From SIG480 sp045649265 (GTDB lineage: Bacteria > Bacillota > Clostridia > Oscillospirales > JAAYXM01), in assembly GCA_045649265.1 (NCBI GenBank), contig JAZRPO010000017.1:1-15348 (forward strand): 15,348 nucleotides of DNA. Direction: 5' to 3'. Both the position numbers and the translations under genes were made by a program. The notes below the pieces were generated by a model that was not told the DNA's origin, searched no databases, and worked only from the letters and a program-made list of their open reading frames with translations. Positions 7,434 to 14,325 of the stretch are shown one piece after another. Every line of letters begins with the position of its first letter. Within the stretch, counting starts at the first letter, position 1.

Positions 7434-7952
7434 CTAAAAGAAAAAGCGAACAGCGGCTGAGGCAGCAACTACTGCTGCAAACTCTGCCAAAAGCGCGGCA
7501 ATAAGAGTGTATCGCGTTTTTTTTGCGCCAATTGACCCGAAATATACAGCGAAAGTATAAAAGGTGGTTTCTGATGCACCGAGCATGACTGCAGCCGTGC
7601 GACCTGCCAGCGAATTCACTCCGCAGGTGCTCATGATTTCGCTTCCGAAGGCAAGAGCGGCGCTTCCTGAGAGCGGGCGCAGGAGAATAAGAGGAGCACA
7701 TTCGCGCGGAATTTTTAAAAAATCCGTTATCGGGGAAAGAAAAGCGCAGATGCAGTCAAGCGCGCCAGAGGCACGAAGCATGTAAATTGCGGCAAAAAGC
7801 GCAGTAACGCTAGGGAGAATGCTACCGAGGACACGCAGCCCATTGCCGGCGCCTTCCACAAGAGCGTTGTAAACATCGCATTTTTTAAAAATTGCATAGC
7901 CTCCGACAAGGAGCAGGACAATCGGAATGATAAGAGAGGTCATGGCTTCCAT
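7434..7952 (-). CDS. spmB: Spore maturation protein B
   Basis: Membrane protein needed with SpmA for full dehydration of the spore core and hence heat resistance in Bacillus and Clostridium; the transported molecule is not known. The 172 residues are close to B. subtilis SpmB (about 178). The sequence is hydrophobic with several predicted spans (about 6-20, 38-60, 100-130 and 145-170). VEGAGNGLRVLGSILPSVTA and the RPLSGSAALAFGSEIM stretch are typical of the nucleoside-recognition (Gate) domain family. The ATG at 7952 directly abuts the spmA stop TAG (7955-7953), with GAGG 7 nt upstream, so the two are translated as a pair. No terminator hairpin follows before the hprK promoter. Confidence 0.92.
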   Translation of the reverse strand: MEAMTSLIIPIVLLLVGGYAIFKKCDVYNALVEGAGNGLRVLGSILPSVTALFAAIYMLRASGALDCICAFLSPITDFLKIPRECAPLILLRPLSGSAALAFGSEIMSTCGVNSLAGRTAAVMLGASETTFYTFAVYFGSIGAKKTRYTLIAALLAEFAAVVAASAAVRFFF

Positions 7953-8540
7953 CTAAATACCTCGCTTCCTGTATATCGTAGCAAGGAGCTTTGCAGAAAA
8001 AATCCCCACAAGCTGTGAAAACAAAGTGGCAATCCATACTGCAGGAATAATATCAAATGCATTTGTTGCACCGAGTGAGCTCCTGATTGCAGCTACGGTT
8101 GTCGGGATAAGCTGTAACGAAGACGTGTTAATTACAATAAACATACATAGATCATCGGAGACATAGGAGTTGTTTGTCAAGGCATACAGCCCTTTTGAAG
8201 CGGAAATTCCGGCAGGGGTTGCAGCGTTGCCAAGCCCGAGAATATTTGCGGAAATATTTGCAGAAAGATTCTCCATTACCTCGGGTGAGTTCTTTGCAGA
8301 GGGAAATAGGAAACGAAGAAGAGGAAGAATTAAGTGTGTCAGCTTTTTTAACAGTCCGCTTTGCTTCATAACTTCAAGTATTGCACTCCATAAAATAATC
8401 ATTCCGCCGATTGAGAGAATAAGATTTATTCCGGCTCCGGCCCCCTCTGTGACAGATTCGGAAAGCTCGGGGACTTTCCCATTTGCGACTGCGAACACGA
8501 CGGATAAAAGTATCATGAAAAACCATATTTTTCCGATCAT
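7953..8540 (-). CDS. spmA: Spore maturation protein A
   Basis: Partner of SpmB in spore core dehydration; 195 residues against about 196 in B. subtilis. Predicted membrane spans are near 3-20, 35-60, 95-115, 130-155 and 165-188. VTEGAGAGINLILSIGGMII (31-50) and SANILGLGNAATPAG are hallmarks of the Gate-domain SpmA family. The ATG at 8540 has GCGGAGG 10 nt upstream. It is divergent from the abrB-like gene, with 97 bp between starts. No convincing sigma-A promoter was found upstream. A forespore or mother-cell sigma promoter is expected from the family but could not be identified with confidence. Confidence 0.93.
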   Translation of the reverse strand: MIGKIWFFMILLSVVFAVANGKVPELSESVTEGAGAGINLILSIGGMIILWSAILEVMKQSGLLKKLTHLILPLLRFLFPSAKNSPEVMENLSANISANILGLGNAATPAGISASKGLYALTNNSYVSDDLCMFIVINTSSLQLIPTTVAAIRSSLGATNAFDIIPAVWIATLFSQLVGIFSAKLLATIYRKRGI

Positions 8541-8584
8541 ATCAACAAGACCTCCGCAAAAAAATAGAAGAAAAAAAGAAACCT

Positions 8585-8603
8585 ATTGACAAATTTTGAC
8601 ATT
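8585..8603 (-). promoter_or_regulatory. Two tandem Spo0A-box-like sites over the abrB-like promoter
   Basis: On the minus strand, TTTGTCAAT (8593-8585) matches the Spo0A box TTTGTCRAA at 8 of 9 positions and AATGTCAAA (8603-8595) at 7 of 9. They are direct repeats spaced by exactly 10 bp, one helical turn. They cover the -35 element and spacer of the abrB-like promoter. In B. subtilis Spo0A represses abrB through such boxes. Binding here is inferred. Confidence 0.5.
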
Positions 8604-8614
8604 TTTGTTATGCT
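8586..8614 (+). promoter_or_regulatory. Predicted sigma-A promoter of the abrB-like gene
   Basis: A perfect -35 TTGACA (8586-8591), a 17-bp spacer and the -10 TATGCT (8609-8614) lie just upstream of the gene. The predicted start is near 8621, leaving a leader of under 20 nt that contains AAGGGG at 8628-8633. Confidence 0.8.
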
Positions 8615-8637
8615 AAAAAACGAAGGGAAGGGGAAAT

Positions 8638-8877
8638 ATGAAATCTACCGGAATAATAAGAAAAATAGACGATTTGGGGAGAATAGTTCTTCCTATTGAG
8701 CTCCGTAAAAAAATGGGCATAGAACAGCGCGACTCTATAGAAATTTATGTTGAAGGGGATTGCGTTATTCTGAAAAAACACGAAACAGAATGTATTTTTT
8801 GCGGAGGCAAAAAGGACATTTCAGAGTTTAAGGGTAAAAACATCTGCAAAAGCTGCATTAAAAATCTTTCAAAATAA
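8638..8877 (+). CDS. AbrB/SpoVT-type transition-state regulator with C-terminal Cys4 knuckle
   Basis: Small DNA-binding protein of 79 residues. Residues 1-47 form the swapped-hairpin AbrB domain: MKSTGIIRKIDDLGRIVLPI, then ELRKKMGIEQRDSIEIYVEG, with the signature LGRIVLPIELR. Such proteins bind as dimers or tetramers to AT-rich promoters and hold off stationary-phase and sporulation genes. Residues 52-73 carry Cys52-x2-Cys55 and Cys70-x2-Cys73, a likely zinc knuckle that B. subtilis AbrB lacks; similar short Cys-containing AbrB proteins are common in Clostridia. The ATG at 8638 follows AAGGGG by 4 nt (a longer GGGAAGGGG purine run lies at 8625-8633). It has its own strong promoter with Spo0A-like sites and is followed by a terminator. 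It is divergent from spmAB. The exact orthology to abrB is not certain, so no symbol is given. Confidence 0.92.
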   Translation: MKSTGIIRKIDDLGRIVLPIELRKKMGIEQRDSIEIYVEGDCVILKKHETECIFCGGKKDISEFKGKNICKSCIKNLSK

Positions 8878-8882
8878 AACAG

Positions 8883-8912
8883 AAAACCGCTCGTATCTAC
8901 GAGCGGTTTTTT
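8883..8912. terminator. Strong intrinsic terminator, probably bidirectional
   Basis: A perfect inverted repeat, AAAACCGCTCGTA (8883-8895) and TACGAGCGGTTTT (8898-8910), is followed by further Ts on the plus strand. It begins 5 nt past the abrB-like stop. The minus strand also ends its stem with a T run, so it can end the converging citrate synthase operon, whose last gene stops at 8924. Confidence 0.92.
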
Positions 8913-8923
8913 GTTTTATTTAA

Positions 8924-9694
8924 CTAGTTATTCTTTTTTAAAATTTCGGCAGTTGCAACCGGCATTGTAATTAAAAACGCAAACAGAGGCAGAAGGTTTC
9001 GGATTTCGTCAAGAGAAAGTGTGGCATATTTACCGGCAAAGAGCAGCGAGAAAAGCTCTGTGAGAATAAAGAATATGCCGATAAAGCACGAGAAAACTGC
9101 AACCCCCTTCTTCTTTTTGCCGAGAATATGCGCCGTTATTGAATAGCAGAAGAAGAGAATTGAGATATATGAAAGCATAAGAAATGCGTAATTTGAGATT
9201 ACGGGGTCAGAAACCTTGCTTCTGAAAGCCAGAATTATGACAAAGCATACCCAGAACACCGGAACTGAGGAAAATATGCAGTATGACGTATCATCACGCA
9301 TGGCAAATTTGTATTTGCCGAGCACCAGAAGGGCAACTGAACAGTAAACCGACAGCAGTGCGAGAATAAGTCTTGCAGCGTCAAACTCATAGCGCAACGG
9401 CAAGAGTGTCAGGAATGCGTATATGAGGATAATGGCGGCAGTTATGCTGAGAAAGGAGGGAAGTGTACGAGAGGGAAACGATGAAGAAAAGGTTACGCCA
9501 TCCTTTAAGACGAAAGCTGCAATGAGTGCCATTAAAAACGCAATCACACAAACGGCTGTCAGCCCGTGCATAACATGGGACAGTGAAGAAACTTCCTCTG
9601 CGGAAATTTTTATAATATTCGACCTGAGAGTTGCTGCACAAAGTCCTGATGTGACGGGAAACGCAAACAAAATAAAAAAAAGTTTATTTTTCAT
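8924..9694 (-). CDS. Uncharacterised multi-span membrane protein co-transcribed with citrate synthase
   Basis: I do not recognise this family. The 256 residues contain about eight hydrophobic segments: 4-23, 43-63, 81-100, 107-126, 139-158, 167-188, 198-220 and 231-250. Short basic stretches (LGKKKKG at 191-197; a final LKKNN) suggest cytoplasmic loops. No catalytic or transporter motif is evident. An ATG at 9694 is chosen because AGGTG (9705-9701) then has a 6-nt spacer; the in-frame ATG at 9697 and GTG at 9703 are too close to it or within it. It starts 12 nt after the citrate synthase stop, so translation is likely coupled. Its 3' end lies just before the terminator at 8883-8912. A link to citrate or tricarboxylate metabolism is only suggested by context. 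Confidence 0.8.
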   Translation of the reverse strand: MKNKLFFILFAFPVTSGLCAATLRSNIIKISAEEVSSLSHVMHGLTAVCVIAFLMALIAAFVLKDGVTFSSSFPSRTLPSFLSITAAIILIYAFLTLLPLRYEFDAARLILALLSVYCSVALLVLGKYKFAMRDDTSYCIFSSVPVFWVCFVIILAFRSKVSDPVISNYAFLMLSYISILFFCYSITAHILGKKKKGVAVFSCFIGIFFILTELFSLLFAGKYATLSLDEIRNLLPLFAFLITMPVATAEILKKNN

Positions 9695-9706
9695 CATACT
9701 CACCTA

Positions 9707-11077
9707 TTAAAGATTTCTCTCTGAAATCGGAGTGTACTCAGATTTCTGGTAAACACACTTATAACCGGGTCTGATTATACGGCCGCCCGTTATTGCTTCT
9801 TCTATACGATGAGCACAAAGACCGGCGACACGGGCAATAGCGAAGATGGGAGTGTATAAATCCTGAGGAATGTCAAGCATCTCATAAACGAGGCCTGAAT
9901 AAAGGTCAACATTTGCGCAGAGCGGCTTGAGAGAGCCCTTTACGGTTCTGAAAACGTCAGGAGCTAGGCGCTCAACGGCCTCTATGAGCTCAAAGCGGTC
10001 GAGGAAACCGGTTTTTGAAGCAAGAGATTTTGCATGTTGTTTGAGAATAACTGCCCGAGGGTCAGACAGTGTATAGATAGCATGGCCCATTCCGTAAATC
10101 TTGCCGCTTTTGTCGCCGACTTCCTTGCGGATGATTTTTGCGAGATATTCTGAAATCTCGTCATCGCTTTTCCAGTTTTTTACGTTTGCTTGAATATCAG
10201 CAAGCATATCCGAAACCTGTTTGTTGGCACCGCCGTGGAGCGGACCCTTGAGAGAACCCAGAGAAGCTGAAATAGCGGAATACGTATCAGTTCCGGTAGA
10301 GGAAAGAACGCGCGTCGTGAAGGTTGAGTTGTTTCCTCCACCGTGCTCTGCATGGAGAATAAGGCACTTGTCGAGGAGTTTTGCTTCATCATCGGTATAA
10401 GCACGGTCTGAACGCATGCAGTAGAGAAGAATTTCGGCTGACGATAGATTTTCCGGAGGAATGTGAAGGTGCATACTCTTGTTTTCAAAATAATGACGCT
10501 TTACCTGATATGCCTGCGCGGCAATTATCGGAAGCCGTGCGATTATATCAAGAGACTGGCGCACCATATTCTTAAGAGATGTGTCATCGGCCTTGTCATC
10601 AAACGAGTAGAGAGCAAGGATGCTTCTGGCAAGCTTGTTCATGATATTATTGCTCGGAGCCTTGATAATCATATCCTCGGTGAAGTTGTGGGGAAGACAA
10701 CGGTGGTATGCGATAATCTCCTTAAACTCTGCAAGCTCATCCTCTGTCGGGAGATTTCCCACGAGGAGAAGATAGGCAACCTCTTCAAAACCGAAGCGAT
10801 TGTCTTTTGTTATGCCCGCAATAATGTCATAGACATTTATTCCTCGGTAAGTAAGAATACCGTCAATAGGCTCGCGGTCATCGTCTATAACGCTGTATCC
10901 ACGAACATTGCCGATGCGGGTAACACCCGCGATAACACCTGTGCCGTCCTGGTTTCGCAGACCGCGCTTTACGTGCGAATTATTAAAATGCTCTGAATTT
11001 ATGGAGTTATTTATTTCATAATAGTCGCATATCTTTTCTATGAGAGCATTGCCTTCAACAGAAAATGATTTGGACAT
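9707..11077 (-). CDS. gltA: Citrate synthase (Si-type)
   Basis: Condenses acetyl-CoA and oxaloacetate to citrate, in anaerobes mainly for glutamate synthesis via 2-oxoglutarate. The 456 residues are longer than the E. coli enzyme (427), with extra residues at the N-terminus. The three catalytic positions are visible: His245 in LHAEHGGGNNSTF, His281 in GPLHGGANKQV and Asp339 in YTLSDPRA, together with GYRGI-like LTYRGI (76-80) for the family. The ATG at 11077 follows GGAGG (11089-11085) by 7 nt. A predicted promoter lies at 11153-11125. It is divergent from spoIID and coupled to a downstream membrane protein. A 2-methylcitrate synthase activity cannot be excluded from sequence alone, but no prp genes are nearby. 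Confidence 0.92.
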   Translation of the reverse strand: MSKSFSVEGNALIEKICDYYEINNSINSEHFNNSHVKRGLRNQDGTGVIAGVTRIGNVRGYSVIDDDREPIDGILTYRGINVYDIIAGITKDNRFGFEEVAYLLLVGNLPTEDELAEFKEIIAYHRCLPHNFTEDMIIKAPSNNIMNKLARSILALYSFDDKADDTSLKNMVRQSLDIIARLPIIAAQAYQVKRHYFENKSMHLHIPPENLSSAEILLYCMRSDRAYTDDEAKLLDKCLILHAEHGGGNNSTFTTRVLSSTGTDTYSAISASLGSLKGPLHGGANKQVSDMLADIQANVKNWKSDDEISEYLAKIIRKEVGDKSGKIYGMGHAIYTLSDPRAVILKQHAKSLASKTGFLDRFELIEAVERLAPDVFRTVKGSLKPLCANVDLYSGLVYEMLDIPQDLYTPIFAIARVAGLCAHRIEEAITGGRIIRPGYKCVYQKSEYTPISERNL

Positions 11078-11117
11078 GTTAAGCCCTCCTCAAATTAGAT
11101 ATATGACATATTATATG

Positions 11118-11131
11118 ATAAAACATTTTAT
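11118..11131. repeat. Inverted repeat over the -10 region of the citrate synthase promoter
   Basis: The 6-bp arms ATAAAA and TTTTAT flank CA and overlap the -10 box of the predicted promoter. It could be an operator. In such AT-rich DNA it may equally be chance. Confidence 0.25.
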
Positions 11132-11153
11132 ATTATTTTGAATAAATAGTCAA
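11125..11153 (-). promoter_or_regulatory. Predicted sigma-A promoter of citrate synthase operon
   Basis: The -35 TTGACT (11153-11148), a 17-bp spacer and the -10 TAAAAT (11130-11125) lie 48 bp upstream of the citrate synthase ATG. The match is 10 of 12 consensus positions. Confidence 0.7.
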
Positions 11154-11211
11154 TATTTTTGTTGGAAGCATATGGACTCAAAAGGATTTTTAATGGAAAG
11201 GAAGCAGAATT

Positions 11212-12216
11212 GTGAAACGTTTTTTTGTTTTGTGTACGGTGCTTTGGGCTGCAGTGTTTATTATTCCTCTTCTGACAGTTTCGATGAAGGAAAACTCAGA
11301 AATTCCGGTGTTGCCGTTGCCGTCTGAGGGAATAACACCTACTTTGAACGGTGAGGACTCGGAAATCGAAGTGACGGTAAACTGTGGCGGAGAAATTGAA
11401 ACTCTTGCATTGTCTGACTATCTTGAAGGCGTTGTCGCCGCCGAGATGCCGGCACTTTTCCCCGAGGAGGCGCTCAAGGCTCAGGCAGTAGCTGCAAGAA
11501 CCTATACAATGAAAAAACTCATTTCCCAGCCTGCTAATGAGCATAACGGTGCGTATCTGTGTGATAATCCTGCCCACTGCAAAGCATATAAGCCGATTGC
11601 TTCATTTGCTGCATCATGGGAGAATGAGACGGAGCAATATACAAAAAAGATAAAACGAGCAGTGAGTGAGACGGACGGACAGATATTGCTGTATAACGGA
11701 GAACCAATAAGCGCCGTTTTTCACTCTACATCATCAGGAACGACGGAGAATGCAAAAGATGTCTGGGGAGGGGATGCACCGTATCTCGTAAGTGTAAAGA
11801 GTGAAGGAGAGGAAGAATCTCCATACTACCTTGCGGAGAAAGAAGTTTCCCCCGAAGAATTCAAAAAAATTTTTATTGAAAAGCATCCGGAGGCAGATTT
11901 TGATGAAAATCCGGAAAATTGGGTGACGAATATTTCTCGCTCCGGTGCCGGAGGGATAAGCAAGCTTTCCGTTGGGAAGATTGAGGTTAAGGGAAGCGAG
12001 ATGAGAAGCATATTCGGGCTTAACTCTACAAATTTTACGCTCATTTACGAAGACGGAAAAATGAAATTTAAAACAAAAGGCTATGGCCACGGAGTCGGTA
12101 TGAGCCAATACGGAGCGCGTGCCATGGCGATTTCAGGCAAAGACTATGAGGAAATATTAAAAAGCTATTATACAGGGGTTGAGCTTGGAAAAATAAATAA
12201 AAAATCCTCTTCATAA
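11212..12216 (+). CDS. spoIID: Stage II sporulation protein D (engulfment lytic transglycosylase)
   Basis: SpoIID cleaves glycan strands stripped of stem peptides. It acts with SpoIIP and SpoIIM in the mother-cell membrane to drive engulfment of the forespore. The 334 residues start with an N-terminal membrane anchor (about 4-23). The SpoIID domain follows: YLEGVVAAEMPALFPEEALK with predicted catalytic Glu78, then AQAVAARTYTMKKL, the Cys117-...-His122-Cys123 group in YLCDNPAHCKAYKP that fits the metal site seen in clostridial SpoIID, FHSTSSGTTENAKDVWGG, and GYGHGVGMSQYGA (290-302). The start is GTG at 11212 with AAAGGA 9 nt upstream (11197-11202); an ATG at 11193 is out of frame. In B. subtilis this gene is under sigma-E; no clean sigma-E promoter was found. 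A SpoIID-like cell-wall protein (LytB type) is the main alternative. Confidence 0.88.
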   Translation: MKRFFVLCTVLWAAVFIIPLLTVSMKENSEIPVLPLPSEGITPTLNGEDSEIEVTVNCGGEIETLALSDYLEGVVAAEMPALFPEEALKAQAVAARTYTMKKLISQPANEHNGAYLCDNPAHCKAYKPIASFAASWENETEQYTKKIKRAVSETDGQILLYNGEPISAVFHSTSSGTTENAKDVWGGDAPYLVSVKSEGEEESPYYLAEKEVSPEEFKKIFIEKHPEADFDENPENWVTNISRSGAGGISKLSVGKIEVKGSEMRSIFGLNSTNFTLIYEDGKMKFKTKGYGHGVGMSQYGARAMAISGKDYEEILKSYYTGVELGKINKKSSS

Positions 12217-12238
12217 ATACAGCAAAATATGGTACAAT
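12210..12238 (+). promoter_or_regulatory. Possible extended -10 promoter for the M42 peptidase operon
   Basis: TACAAT (12233-12238) is preceded by TG at the extended -10 position (12230-12231). A weaker -35 TTCATA (12210-12215) lies 17 bp upstream. The element overlaps the spoIID stop and would separate expression of the peptidase genes from the sporulation gene. Confidence 0.5.
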
Positions 12239-12265
12239 AGACACAAAAGAAAGGGGCGTGAAGCT

Positions 12266-13297
12266 TTGGACGTCTTTTCAATTATTAAAAAAATTTCAGA
12301 TAAGCCTTCTCCGTCAGGATTTGAGCATAATGCATCAAAAAGTATAGCTGCTCTTATGAAAAGATATACAGATGAGGTTTCAGTGGATGCTTTCGGAAAT
12401 GTGTCAGCACTTCGGAAATCAGGAAAGCGAAATGCAAAGTGCCTTATGCTCGATGCTCATATTGATGAAATAGGGCTTATCGTTACCGGTGAAAAGGACG
12501 GCTTTCTGACCTTTTCAAATATAGGAGGCGTTGACCCCCGCATACTTCCTGCGGCTTCGGTTACGGTTCTTTCATATCCGCCGCGAGCCGGTGTTATAAC
12601 TGCAGCTCCGCCGCATTTGCAGACTCCGGAAGAGTCAGAAAAGGCAGTCTGCGAAGATGACCTCTACATCGACATAGGCGCAGAAGCGGAAGATGCAAAA
12701 ATCCCTGTCGGAACACCTGTTGTTTTCGATTCCGGTTGCGTTGAGCTTCAAGGTAAAAATTTATCAGCGCGTGCGCTTGATGACAGAGCAAGCCTTGCTG
12801 CAATTTTGCGGGCAATGGAGCTGCTCAAAGGTAAGAAGCTCGGGATAGACATTCTCATCCTTGCAAGTGTTCAGGAGGAGGTTGGATGCCGAGGGGCAAA
12901 GATAGCAGGCTTTGAGGCTAATCCCGACTGGGCTATAGTAGTTGATGTTACCCACGCAGAGACTCCGGGCGTGGACAAGACCCTTACATTCCCGGCAGGT
13001 AGCGGAGCGGCAATCGGGATAGGGCCTAATATGACGAAGAAGATTTCAGATGCCCTTATAAATATTGCAAAAGAAAAAAAGATTTCACATACCATAGAAG
13101 TCAGCCCCGGGCATTCAGGGACAAATGCATGGTCAATCCAGACCTTGCGCCAGGGAATTGCCACGGGAGTTATTTCAATCCCACTCAAATATATGCACAC
13201 ACCTGTTGAAACCGTAAACAAGAAGGATATAGAGGCAGTTGCAAAGCTTATTGCAGAATTTGCGATTGAGCTCTCATCGAGAGGTGGTAAGCTATGA
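12266..13297 (+). CDS. M42-family metallo-aminopeptidase, paralogue 1
   Basis: Predicted cytosolic di-metal aminopeptidase of the M42 (TET / glutamyl aminopeptidase, formerly endoglucanase M) family, 343 residues. Residues matching the metal centre are His65 in DAHIDEIG, Asp172 in ALDDR, Glu205 with catalytic Glu204 in SVQEEVGCRGA, Asp227 in VVDVTH, and His311 in KYMHTPVE. M42 enzymes usually form 12-subunit tetrahedral shells that trim peptides released by the proteasome or Clp-type proteases. The start is TTG at 12266, with AAGGGG (12251-12256) 9 nt upstream and no better in-frame codon. The gene ends in an ATGA overlap with paralogue 2, so the two are translationally coupled. The late motif reads SGTNA where many members have GTDA. 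Confidence 0.9.
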   Translation: MDVFSIIKKISDKPSPSGFEHNASKSIAALMKRYTDEVSVDAFGNVSALRKSGKRNAKCLMLDAHIDEIGLIVTGEKDGFLTFSNIGGVDPRILPAASVTVLSYPPRAGVITAAPPHLQTPEESEKAVCEDDLYIDIGAEAEDAKIPVGTPVVFDSGCVELQGKNLSARALDDRASLAAILRAMELLKGKKLGIDILILASVQEEVGCRGAKIAGFEANPDWAIVVDVTHAETPGVDKTLTFPAGSGAAIGIGPNMTKKISDALINIAKEKKISHTIEVSPGHSGTNAWSIQTLRQGIATGVISIPLKYMHTPVETVNKKDIEAVAKLIAEFAIELSSRGGKL

Positions 13298-14325
13298 TAG
13301 AATGTTTAAGTGAGCTTTGCGCTTTAAACGGGCCGTCAGGCAACGAAGCGGCAGTCCGTGAATATATCAAGAGCTTTGCTGCCCCGTATGCAGATGAAAT
13401 TCGCGAGGACACCATGGGAAACCTTCTTATTTTCAAGAAGGGGAAGCAAAGACGGAAAAAGAAACTCATGCTCGCAGCTCATATGGACGAAGTCGGGCTT
13501 ATAATAACAGATATTACGGACGATGGATACTTGAAATTTAATTTTGTGGGCGGGGTTGACAGACGCGTTGTAATCGGGAAAAGAGTTCTTGTCGGCGAAA
13601 GGCAAGTCGCGGGGATTATAGGCTTTCGGGCAGTTCACCTGACAACCAAGGAGGAGAGAAAAACTGCTCCTAAGCTATCCGAGCTCTGCATAGATATCGG
13701 TTGCAACAAGAAAAATGCGGCTGAAAAGCTTGTATCTAGAGGAGATACGGCAGTGTTTTCAAGCCCATTTGTCAGGCTCGGTCAAAACAGAATAAAAGCG
13801 CGGGCACTTGATGATCGCTTCGGCTGCTATGTTATGATGACGCTTCTTTCAGAGCCGCTTGAATATGACACGTGGTTTGCGTTCACGGTCCAGGAGGAAT
13901 CCGGCTGCCGTGGGGCAAGGACTGCTGCATATTCGGTCAATCCGCAGATAGCTCTCGTGCTTGAAGCAACAACAGCCTCCGATATTCCAATATCCGAGGG
14001 TGAGAACAAGGTTTGCTCTCTCGGCAAGGGTGCGGTCATAGGCTATATGGACCGCGGCGCAATTTACGACAAAAAGCTTTTTGAAATTCTGCGCCAAACT
14101 GCGGAGAAAAAAGCAATCCCGTGGCAGATGAAATCGCGTATAGCGGGCGGAACTGATGCGAGTGCCATAACTGTTTCAAAAAACGGAGTGAGGACAACAT
14201 CTCTCTCGCTCCCGACACGGTATATTCACTCTCCGGCAACAGTCGGAGACCTTCGCGATATGGAGGCTGTCGTTTCACTTGCGCGTGAATTTGTGAATTT
14301 TGAGGAGGCAACATTTAATGACTGA
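13294..14325 (+). CDS. M42-family metallo-aminopeptidase, paralogue 2
   Basis: Second tandem M42 peptidase, 343 residues. Expected metal and catalytic positions are all present: His63 in AAHMDEVG, Asp173 in ALDDRFG, Glu201-Glu202 in TVQEESGCRGA, Glu224 in VLEATTASD (an acidic residue, as in many family members), and His312 in RYIHSPATV. GGTDASAI is at 285-292. The ATG at 13294 overlaps the stop of paralogue 1 as ATGA, with AGGTGG (13282-13287) 6 nt upstream. Its own stop at 14323-14325 overlaps paralogue 3 by 8 nt. The three products clearly share an architecture but differ widely along their length, so this is an old duplication rather than a recent tandem copy. Substrate preference cannot be told from sequence. 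Confidence 0.9.
   Translation: MIECLSELCALNGPSGNEAAVREYIKSFAAPYADEIREDTMGNLLIFKKGKQRRKKKLMLAAHMDEVGLIITDITDDGYLKFNFVGGVDRRVVIGKRVLVGERQVAGIIGFRAVHLTTKEERKTAPKLSELCIDIGCNKKNAAEKLVSRGDTAVFSSPFVRLGQNRIKARALDDRFGCYVMMTLLSEPLEYDTWFAFTVQEESGCRGARTAAYSVNPQIALVLEATTASDIPISEGENKVCSLGKGAVIGYMDRGAIYDKKLFEILRQTAEKKAIPWQMKSRIAGGTDASAITVSKNGVRTTSLSLPTRYIHSPATVGDLRDMEAVVSLAREFVNFEEATFND

Noticed and set aside
7366..7701. Minus-strand open frame of 111 codons overlapping spmB
   Set aside because: It is a shifted reading of spmB, rich in Arg, Ser and Cys and without a ribosome site.
8541..8637. Sigma-A promoter for spmA on the minus strand
   Set aside because: TTGTCA is followed at 17 bp only by TTCTAT, a 3-of-6 match. 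No sporulation-sigma pair with acceptable spacing was found either.
11150..11176. Sigma-E promoter for spoIID (MATATT-like at 11152-11157, CATATGGA at 11169-11176)
   Set aside because: The spacing between the two elements is only about 11 bp, shorter than the usual 13-15, and the -10 match is partial.
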